This document shows positions 5,700 through 11,773 of a DNA stretch of 16,180 bases, in pieces. The stretch comes from Betaproteobacteria bacterium UBA6910. GTDB lineage: Bacteria > Pseudomonadota > Gammaproteobacteria > Burkholderiales > UBA6910. Location of the stretch: the NCBI GenBank assembly GCA_002451065.1, contig DKBC01000321.1, forward strand, positions 3,726-19,905, given 5' to 3'. The position numbers were made by a program, and so were the translations under genes. The notes under the pieces are model-generated. The model ran no database searches, was not told where the DNA came from, and worked only from the letters and a program-made list of their open reading frames with translations. Within the stretch, counting starts at the first letter, position 1. Every line of letters starts with the position of its first letter.

Positions 5700-8030
5700 A
5701 TGATCGACCAAGGAAAAAAGCTCGCCCGGTCCTATGAGATCAATTCGAAGATCTCGAGCCTATTTCAGAAGCGCCTGAAGCTCGCCCAGGAGCGATACGC
5801 AGAAGCGGTGCGGCAGGCCCATGAGCAGCAGGCGTCGCCACCCGCGCCGGATCCCATGAAGCCCTGGGAGCTGTGGCAGAACTGGTTTGACTATTCGGTG
5901 GATTTTGCCCAGCGCTCGATCTTGTTCTGGGACACGCTGCGCCAGCGGGGCAACCAGTTCGTGGAGCATAACCGCGCCGGCAGCCCCCCCGTGCTGCATT
6001 TCGACTATGAAGTGGTTTTGGACGGCCGCGAGTTCGACCAACCCGTCAATTACGCGCTGCTGCGCATCGTGCCCCCGGCAGGCGTCACGGTGGATCCGAA
6101 GCGGCGGCCCTATATCGTCATCGATCCCCGCGCCGGCCATGGCCCGGGTATCGGCGGATTCAAGGACGACTCCCAGGTAGGCGTCGCCATGCGCGACGGC
6201 CATCCGGTGTATTTTGTCAGCTTCTTTCCGGAGCCCGAGCCCAACCAAACCCTGCTGGATGTGTGCGAATCGGAGGCCAGATTCGTGCGCAAGGTGCGGG
6301 AGCTGCATTCCGACAGCCCACGGCCCGCCATTGTCGGCAACTGCCAGGGCGGCTGGGCCGCCATGATGCTGGCGGCCTCCAACCCGGACGACACCGGCCC
6401 CATCGTCATCAATGGCGCCCCCATGTCCTACTGGGGCGGAGCCTGGAGCGAGGGGGAAGGCGACAACCCCATGCGTTACTCGGGAGGCATGCTGGGCGGC
6501 ACCTGGCTCTCTTCCCTCACGGCCGACATGGGGGACGGCAAGTTCGACGGCGCCTGGCTGGTGCAGAACTTCGAGAATCTCAATCCCGCCAATACCTTCT
6601 GGAGCAAGTACTACCACGTCTTTGCCAATGTCGACACGGAGCCGGAGCGCTTCCTGGAATTCGAGCGCTGGTGGGGCGGCTTCTACCTCCTCAACAAGGA
6701 GGAGATCGAGTGGATCACCCAGAACCTGTTCGTCGGCAACAAGCTGTGGAACGGCGGCACCAAGTCCAAGGCGGGCAAGTTCTTCGACCTGCGCGAAATC
6801 AAGTCGCCAATCGTTCTGTTCGCCTCCATGGGCGACAACATCACGCCGCCGCAGCAGGCCTTCAACTGGGTGGCCGACGTCTACGGCAGCACCGAGGAGA
6901 TCAAGGCCCGCGGCCAGGTGATCGTGGGACTGCTGCACCAGGACGTCGGACACCTGGGCATTTTCGTGTCCGGCAAGGTGGCGAAGAAGGAGCACGCCCA
7001 GATCGTTTCGGTGCTGAAGAGCATCGAGCGCCTGCCTCCGGGCCTCTACGGCATGCAGATCGCCGAGACCAAGGGTCCGGACGGAAAGCCCGAGTATGAC
7101 GTTCAGTTCCTGGAGCACCGGCTGGAAGACATCACGGCCCGCCTCAACCGCTTGCAGCGCGTCGACGAGAAGCCGTTCGAGGCGGTGGCCGGCATCTCCG
7201 AATTCAACCAGCGCGCCTATGAGCTGTTCGCCCAGCCCGTGGTCGAGGCCATGGCCAACGAGTTCTCGGCCAAGCTGCAGCGGGAATTCCACCCTCTGCG
7301 CGCCCAGCGCTGGGCGTTCTCCGACTTGAACCCGTGGCTGCAATGGCTGGGCCCCGCGGCGGAGATGGTGAAATCCCAGCGGCGGGCGGCCGGCAAGGAT
7401 CAGCCTTTCCGCAAGCTGGAGCGTCTGGGCTCCGACCTGATCACCGCATCGTTCGACTACTATCGCGACGTGCGGGACGCGGTGAGCGAGTCCGCCTTTT
7501 TCCAGGTGTACGGCAATCTTTTCGCCCTTTACCTCGCGGACAAGCACGAGGTAGAAGAAGCGCAGCAGAAGGGCGTCACCGACCCGCGGGAGATCCCCTT
7601 CGTGCGCGAAGCCCTGGCATCCATCGGCAAGGGCGGGTACGCGGAAGCCATGACCCGGGTCGGATCGCTCCTGGCCCGCGTCGGGGAGCCCATCAAGCTC
7701 GAGATGCTGGAGACCCGCGACGAGATCGCCAGGGACTATCGCGACTTGCTGCCGGACCTGACCCCGGATCAGTGGCGCCGGGTGCGGGGAGAGCAGGAAA
7801 TCATCGTGCGCTACGAGCCGGAGAAGGCCATCGAAACCCTGCCCCAGTTGGTCGGCGGCGCCGAGCGGGAGCGTCTCGTCACGGTTATCGAGCGTCTCCT
7901 GGCGGATGAGCGGGTAAAGCGCATCAAGCCCACACCCAAGCAACTGGCGACCCTCGACCGCGTGCGCGAAGTGCTGGGCATGCGTGGGCCGCGCCTCACC
8001 GCCGTCAAAGGCCCCTCCGCCGCCGCCTGA
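5700..8030 (+). CDS. PhaC-like DUF3141 alpha/beta-hydrolase protein
   Basis: The 776-residue product belongs to the DUF3141 group, often annotated as poly(3-hydroxyalkanoate) synthetase-like. The N-terminus (1-100) is helical and amphipathic, with a phasin-like stretch around WELWQNWFDYSVDFAQRSI. An alpha/beta-hydrolase core follows (about 110-450). Its nucleophile elbow is GNCQGGW with C215, like the G-x-C-x-G box of PHA synthases; the likely acid is D379 (MGDNITPP) and the base H418 (DVGHLGIF). C-to-D and D-to-H spacings (164 and 39) are close to those of PHA synthases (about 161 and 28 in the Ralstonia enzyme). The C-terminal 330 residues are mostly helical and specific to this family. The triad predicts acyl transfer or thioester chemistry on hydroxyacyl-CoA or polymer; true polymerase activity is unproven. 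It leads a five-gene operon. Confidence 0.88.
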   Translation: MIDQGKKLARSYEINSKISSLFQKRLKLAQERYAEAVRQAHEQQASPPAPDPMKPWELWQNWFDYSVDFAQRSILFWDTLRQRGNQFVEHNRAGSPPVLHFDYEVVLDGREFDQPVNYALLRIVPPAGVTVDPKRRPYIVIDPRAGHGPGIGGFKDDSQVGVAMRDGHPVYFVSFFPEPEPNQTLLDVCESEARFVRKVRELHSDSPRPAIVGNCQGGWAAMMLAASNPDDTGPIVINGAPMSYWGGAWSEGEGDNPMRYSGGMLGGTWLSSLTADMGDGKFDGAWLVQNFENLNPANTFWSKYYHVFANVDTEPERFLEFERWWGGFYLLNKEEIEWITQNLFVGNKLWNGGTKSKAGKFFDLREIKSPIVLFASMGDNITPPQQAFNWVADVYGSTEEIKARGQVIVGLLHQDVGHLGIFVSGKVAKKEHAQIVSVLKSIERLPPGLYGMQIAETKGPDGKPEYDVQFLEHRLEDITARLNRLQRVDEKPFEAVAGISEFNQRAYELFAQPVVEAMANEFSAKLQREFHPLRAQRWAFSDLNPWLQWLGPAAEMVKSQRRAAGKDQPFRKLERLGSDLITASFDYYRDVRDAVSESAFFQVYGNLFALYLADKHEVEEAQQKGVTDPREIPFVREALASIGKGGYAEAMTRVGSLLARVGEPIKLEMLETRDEIARDYRDLLPDLTPDQWRRVRGEQEIIVRYEPEKAIETLPQLVGGAERERLVTVIERLLADERVKRIKPTPKQLATLDRVREVLGMRGPRLTAVKGPSAAA

Positions 8031-8044
8031 CGGGCCGGCATGCA

Positions 8045-8075
8045 GCCCGCCCCGGTACGCCGGGGCACCGCGGGC
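8045..8075 (+). other. Stable intra-operon hairpin
   Basis: GCCCCGG (8049-8055) pairs perfectly with CCGGGGC (8060-8066) around a TACG loop, and GCCC (8045-8048) can pair with GGGC (8072-8075) across a one-sided bulge. It lies in the 94-base gap after the PhaC-like stop. No T-run follows, so it looks more like an RNA processing or stability element than a full terminator. Confidence 0.5.
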
Positions 8076-8124
8076 AGGCGGCGCCGGCGCGCGGCTGTCC
8101 CGCAGAACCAGATCCAGATCACCC

Positions 8125-9525
8125 ATGCCCTCATTTACGAACGTTACCTTCGACGAGATCCAGGTTGGCCACAGCCAGAGCGTGACGCGCCAGATCTCCC
8201 GCACCGACGTGGACGCCCTCGCCCTGGTAACCGGCGACGTGGATTCGTTCCAGATCCAGGAGGTGGGGGAGCACGAGCCTGTCACCTCCGCCGAGGCGGT
8301 GGGCGCGGAGGTGCTGATCACCAACTTCCTCAATCGGCGTCTGCCCGGGCCGGGCACCACCATCCTCTCCCAGTCCTTCGCTTTCCGGGGCCGGATCGCA
8401 GTGGGGGACACGCTCACCGGCACCGTCACTGCCCGGGAAAAGCGGGCGGAATCCAAGGAGGTGGTTTTCGACTGCCTCTGCGTCAACCAGCACGGCGAAC
8501 AGCTCCTCTCCGGCAGCGTAACCGTGATCGCCCCCACCCAGCGCATCGCCTACGGCGACATCACCCCGCCGGAACTGGTGCTGCGCCGGCACGACGCGTT
8601 TGCGCGCCTGATCAAGGCCTGCGAGCGGATTCCGCCGGTGGCATGCGCGGTGGTGCATCCCTGCGACCGGGACTCGCTGCTCGGCCCCCTGGAAGCCGCC
8701 AAGCTGAAGCTCATCGAGCCGGTGCTGGTGGGCCCCGAGGCGAAAATCCGCGCCGTGGCCGAAGCGCAGGGGGTGGACATCTCTTCGTTCCGACTGATTT
8801 CGACGGAGCACAGCCACGCCGCCGCGCAGCAGGCGGTGGCCCTGGCCCGCTCCGGCGAGGTGGAGGCGCTGATGAAGGGCAGCCTGCACACCGACGAGCT
8901 GATGGCGGCGGTGGTGCCCTCCGCCACGGGACTGCGCACGGCGCGCCGCATCAGCCACGTCTTCATCATGGACGTGCCCAGCTACCCGCGCATGCTGCTG
9001 GTCACCGATGCCGCCGTGAGCATCTTTCCCACCCTGGAAGACAAGGTGGACATCGTCCAGAATGCCATCGAGCTGGCTCACGTGCTGGGAGTCCCGGAGC
9101 CCAAGGTGGCGATTCTGTCGGCGGTGGAGACCGTGACCAGCAAGATTCCCTCCACCATTGACGCCGCGGCCCTGTGCAAGATGGCGGACCGCAAGCAGAT
9201 CGTGGGCGGAATTCTCGACGGGCCTCTCGCCTTCGACAATGCCATCAGCGAGGAAGCCGCACGTATCAAAAAAATCATCTCCCCGGTGGCCGGCCGCGCC
9301 GATATCCTGCTGGTGCCGGACCTGGAATCCGGGAACATGGTGGCCAAGCAGCTGCAGTACCTGGCGGGCGCGGAGAGCGCAGGCATCGTGCTCGGCACCC
9401 GGGTTCCCATCGTGCTCACCAGCCGGGCGGACACGGTGCGCACCCGGCTCACTTCCACCGCGGTGCTGGCGCTGGTCGCCCATTTCCGGCGCACCGGCGA
9501 GATCGTGGTGAAGCCCCATGCCTGA
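8125..9525 (+). CDS. MaoC-like / phosphate acyltransferase fusion protein
   Basis: The 466-residue product joins an N-terminal MaoC hot-dog domain (about 5-140) to a phosphate acetyl/butyryltransferase domain (about 150-462). The transferase part has ALMKGSLHTDELM (248-260), GGILDGPLAFDNAIS (361-375), DLESGNMVAKQLQYLAGA (399-416) and SRADTVRTRLTS (433-444), closer to phosphate butyryltransferases than to classical Pta. It should convert acyl-CoA plus phosphate to acyl phosphate. The MaoC part should handle (R)-3-hydroxyacyl/enoyl-CoA, but the motif GDxNPxH reads GDVDSFQ (37-43): Asp38 remains, while Q43 replaces the catalytic His. Hydratase activity is therefore doubtful. Start ATG 8125 matches the domain edge but lacks a clear ribosome site. 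The gene overlaps the kinase gene by 8 bases. Confidence 0.9.
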   Translation: MPSFTNVTFDEIQVGHSQSVTRQISRTDVDALALVTGDVDSFQIQEVGEHEPVTSAEAVGAEVLITNFLNRRLPGPGTTILSQSFAFRGRIAVGDTLTGTVTAREKRAESKEVVFDCLCVNQHGEQLLSGSVTVIAPTQRIAYGDITPPELVLRRHDAFARLIKACERIPPVACAVVHPCDRDSLLGPLEAAKLKLIEPVLVGPEAKIRAVAEAQGVDISSFRLISTEHSHAAAQQAVALARSGEVEALMKGSLHTDELMAAVVPSATGLRTARRISHVFIMDVPSYPRMLLVTDAAVSIFPTLEDKVDIVQNAIELAHVLGVPEPKVAILSAVETVTSKIPSTIDAAALCKMADRKQIVGGILDGPLAFDNAISEEAARIKKIISPVAGRADILLVPDLESGNMVAKQLQYLAGAESAGIVLGTRVPIVLTSRADTVRTRLTSTAVLALVAHFRRTGEIVVKPHA

Positions 9526-10702
9526 CGCCATCACGGTCCTGAACGCCGGGTCCTCCAGCATCAAGTTCTCGCTGTTCATCCAGCGCGGCGACGCCCTGGA
9601 GCCGGACCTGCGAGGCCAGATCGAGGGTATCTACACCTCGCCCCGCTTCACCGCCAAGGATCCCTCGGGCAAGGTGTTGGGCGAGAAGGCCTGGGACCAG
9701 GGCACCCGGCTCGGCCATGACGGCGCCCTCGATCACCTGATCGGCTTCCTGCGGGGAGAACTCTCGGACCACAGGCTGGTGGGCATCGGCCACCGGGTAG
9801 TGCACGGGGGCATGGAGTTCACCCAGCCGGTGCGCATGGACGTCGCCACCCTCAAGGCCCTGGAGAAATTTGTACCACTCGCGCCCCTGCACCAGCCCCA
9901 CAACCTTACCCCGATCCGGGTCCTGCTGGAGCGCGCGCCCCAGGTTCCCCAGGTGGCCTGCTTCGACACCTCGTTTCACCGCGGCAACCCGCCGGTTTCC
10001 CAGCTTTACGCGCTGCCTGCCGGATACGCCGAAGCCGGGGTGCGGCGTTACGGTTTCCACGGCCTGTCCTATGAGTTCATTGCTTCGGCGCTCCCGGATT
10101 ACGACGTCCGGGCTGGCGCCGCCAAGACCGTGGTACTGCACCTGGGAAACGGCGCCAGCATGTGCGCCATGGAGAACGGCAAGAGCGTCGCCAGCACCAT
10201 GGGCTTCACCGCCGTTGAAGGGCTGCCCATGGGCACCCGCTGCGGCTCCATCGATCCCGGCGTGATCCTCTATCTCATGGACCAGCGCGGCATGGACGCA
10301 CGGGCCATCGAAAAGCTGATCTACAATCAGTCGGGGCTGCTGGGGATGTCGGGAATCTCCAGTGACATGCGCGCCCTGCTGGCGAGCGAGGACCCCCGCG
10401 CGAGGCTCGCCCTCGACGTTTTCGTTTACCGCATCCGGCGCGAACTGGGCTCCCTGGTGGCGGCTCTGGGCGGCCTGGACGCCCTGGTGTTCACCGCGGG
10501 AATCGGCGAAAAGGCAGCGCCGATCCGCGACCGTGTTTGCCGGGATGCGGCCTGGACCGGCGTCGAGCTGGACCCGGCCGCGAACAGTAACCACGGCCCG
10601 CGCATCAGCACGCAACAGAGCCGCACCGCCGCGTGGGTCATCCCCACCAACGAGGAGCTGATGATCGCGCGCCACACCCGGCGCCTCCTCGGCTCCGCCT
10701 GA
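9518..10702 (+). CDS. ackA: Acetate/propionate/butyrate-type kinase
   Basis: The 394-residue product is full length for acetate kinase. It has VLNAGSSSIKFSL (7-19; N9, K16), GHRVVHGG (91-98; R93), FDTSFH (149-154; D150), RYGFHGLS (177-184; H181), LHLGNGAS (207-214), MGTRCGSIDPG (238-248; R241), TAGIGE (326-331) and TNEE (377-380). All positions known as catalytic in archaeal and bacterial acetate kinase are present. It transfers phosphate from an acyl phosphate to ADP, giving the free acid and ATP, in the cytoplasm. The start overlaps the end of the upstream acyltransferase by 8 bases (ATGCCTGA), so the two are translationally coupled and should work in sequence. Chain-length preference (acetyl or butyryl) cannot be read reliably; the Ptb-like partner hints at C3-C4 acids. 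Confidence 0.95.
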   Translation: MPDAITVLNAGSSSIKFSLFIQRGDALEPDLRGQIEGIYTSPRFTAKDPSGKVLGEKAWDQGTRLGHDGALDHLIGFLRGELSDHRLVGIGHRVVHGGMEFTQPVRMDVATLKALEKFVPLAPLHQPHNLTPIRVLLERAPQVPQVACFDTSFHRGNPPVSQLYALPAGYAEAGVRRYGFHGLSYEFIASALPDYDVRAGAAKTVVLHLGNGASMCAMENGKSVASTMGFTAVEGLPMGTRCGSIDPGVILYLMDQRGMDARAIEKLIYNQSGLLGMSGISSDMRALLASEDPRARLALDVFVYRIRRELGSLVAALGGLDALVFTAGIGEKAAPIRDRVCRDAAWTGVELDPAANSNHGPRISTQQSRTAAWVIPTNEELMIARHTRRLLGSA

Positions 10703-10714
10703 AAGGAGAAGTTC

Positions 10715-11497
10715 ATGGCACTACAGGTACCCCGCCCACCCCTCAAGGGGGCCAAGGCCCTGGTGGTGGGCATCGCCAACGAGCATTCCATCGCCTACGG
10801 CTGCGCCAAGGCGTTCCGCGAACTGGAGGCGGATCTCGCCATCACCTACCTCAACGAGAAAGCCAGGACCTACGTGGAGCCCCTGGCCAAGGATCTCGGC
10901 GCCGAAATTTTCATGCCCCTGGACGTGAGCGCGCCGGGACAGCTGGAGGCGGTGTTCGGGGAAATATCAAGGAAGTGGGGGCGTCTCGACATCCTGGTGC
11001 ATTCCATTGCGTTCGCCCCAAAGGAAGATCTCCAGGGTGGCCTGCTGGATTGCTCTGCCGCGGGCTTCGGCGTGGCCATGGACGTGTCCTGCCATTCCTT
11101 CATCCGCATGGCCAAGATGGCGGCGCCACTGATGACCGGGAGTGGCACCCTGTTCGCCATGAGCTACCACGGCGCCCAGAAGGTGGTCCCCAATTACAAC
11201 GTGATGGGGCCGGTGAAGGCGGCGCTGGAAGCCGCCTGCCGCTACCTGGCTTACGAGCTGGGCCCCCAGGGGATCCGGGTGCACGCCATCTCTCCCGGAC
11301 CGCTGAAGACCCGCGCCGCTGGCGGGCTCAAGGACTTCGACCTGCTGCTGAACGAAGCAGTGGAACGCGCGCCGGTGGGCGAACTGGTGGACATTATGGA
11401 CGTGGGTTTCGCTTGCGCTTATCTCGCCACCCCGTACGCGCGCCGAATCACCGGTGAGACCATGTACGTGGACGGTGGCGTCAACATCATGGCCTGA
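10715..11497 (+). CDS. fabI: Enoyl-[acyl-carrier-protein] reductase (NADH), FabI type
   Basis: The 260-residue protein is a full-length FabI of the SDR superfamily. The dinucleotide motif is GIANEHSIAYG (19-29). The catalytic region is MSYHGAQKVVPNYNVMGPVK (149-168) with Y151, Y161 and K168 in the Y-x6-K pattern typical of FabI. SPGPLKTRAA (193-202) is the substrate loop, and YVDGG near the C-terminus is conserved. It reduces trans-2-enoyl thioesters with NADH. AAAGGAG at 10702-10708 sits 6 bases before ATG 10715, overlapping the kinase stop codon by one base. Its place beside acyltransferase and kinase genes, away from fatty-acid synthesis genes, suggests a second, specialised copy that may act on short enoyl thioesters; this is inference. 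It could still be the sole housekeeping FabI. Confidence 0.93.
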   Translation: MALQVPRPPLKGAKALVVGIANEHSIAYGCAKAFRELEADLAITYLNEKARTYVEPLAKDLGAEIFMPLDVSAPGQLEAVFGEISRKWGRLDILVHSIAFAPKEDLQGGLLDCSAAGFGVAMDVSCHSFIRMAKMAAPLMTGSGTLFAMSYHGAQKVVPNYNVMGPVKAALEAACRYLAYELGPQGIRVHAISPGPLKTRAAGGLKDFDLLLNEAVERAPVGELVDIMDVGFACAYLATPYARRITGETMYVDGGVNIMA

Positions 11498-11503
11498 GGA
11501 GGG
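11496..11503 (+). promoter_or_regulatory. Shine-Dalgarno overlapping the fabI stop
   Basis: GAGGAGGG starts inside the fabI TGA stop (11495-11497) and lies 6 bases before ATG 11510. This is the strongest ribosome site in the operon, so the small RRM gene may be made in more copies than the enzymes. Confidence 0.75.
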
Positions 11504-11509
11504 TAATTC

Positions 11510-11755
11510 ATGGCACGGCTCTGGATCGCAAACATTCCGCCGGACACCACCGAGGCGGAATTGAAGGAACTCCTGACGAAATACGGCGGATCCGAGTTCA
11601 CCGCCATGGAGAGCGTGCCCGGTGACGGAACACGCCCCGCCGCCATTCTGAGCTTCGGCGACAACGTTCCCGCGGGCGCACTGCAGCCCATGGTGGACCG
11701 GCTCCACGGAATCAACTGGAAGGGCCGGGACCTGGTAGTTCAGGTGATTCGTTAA
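11510..11755 (+). CDS. Small RRM-fold RNA-binding protein
   Basis: The 81-residue product is a single RRM-like domain. The RNP2 strand is RLWIANIPPDTTEAELKELL (3-22), with the first helix following it. The RNP1 strand is degenerate (RPAAILSF, about 42-49), lacking the aromatic pair that stacks on RNA in canonical RRMs. The later LHGINWKGRDLVVQV (64-78) matches the last RRM helix and strand. Single-RRM proteins occur in many bacteria, usually with unknown RNA targets. It is the last gene of the operon, 12 bases after fabI, and meets the GGDEF-EAL gene head-on with 18 bases between stops and no visible terminator. RNA binding is likely from the fold but weakened by the poor RNP1; a protein-binding role is an alternative. 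Confidence 0.8.
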   Translation: MARLWIANIPPDTTEAELKELLTKYGGSEFTAMESVPGDGTRPAAILSFGDNVPAGALQPMVDRLHGINWKGRDLVVQVIR

Positions 11756-11773
11756 CCCCGGAGCCCGGACTCA

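Noticed and set aside
5760..8546. Very long minus-strand open frame (928 codons) opposite the PhaC-like gene
   Set aside because: It is a shadow frame of GC-rich codons. The translation is low-complexity with no domain, while the plus strand encodes conserved catalytic motifs.
8131..9579. Minus-strand open frame of 482 codons opposite the MaoC-Pta gene
   Set aside because: The product is rich in His, Gly and Arg and has no recognisable family; the plus-strand gene is clearly the real one.
9449..10675. Minus-strand open frame of 408 codons opposite the kinase gene
   Set aside because: Shadow of the acetate kinase gene, whose catalytic residues are all on the plus strand.
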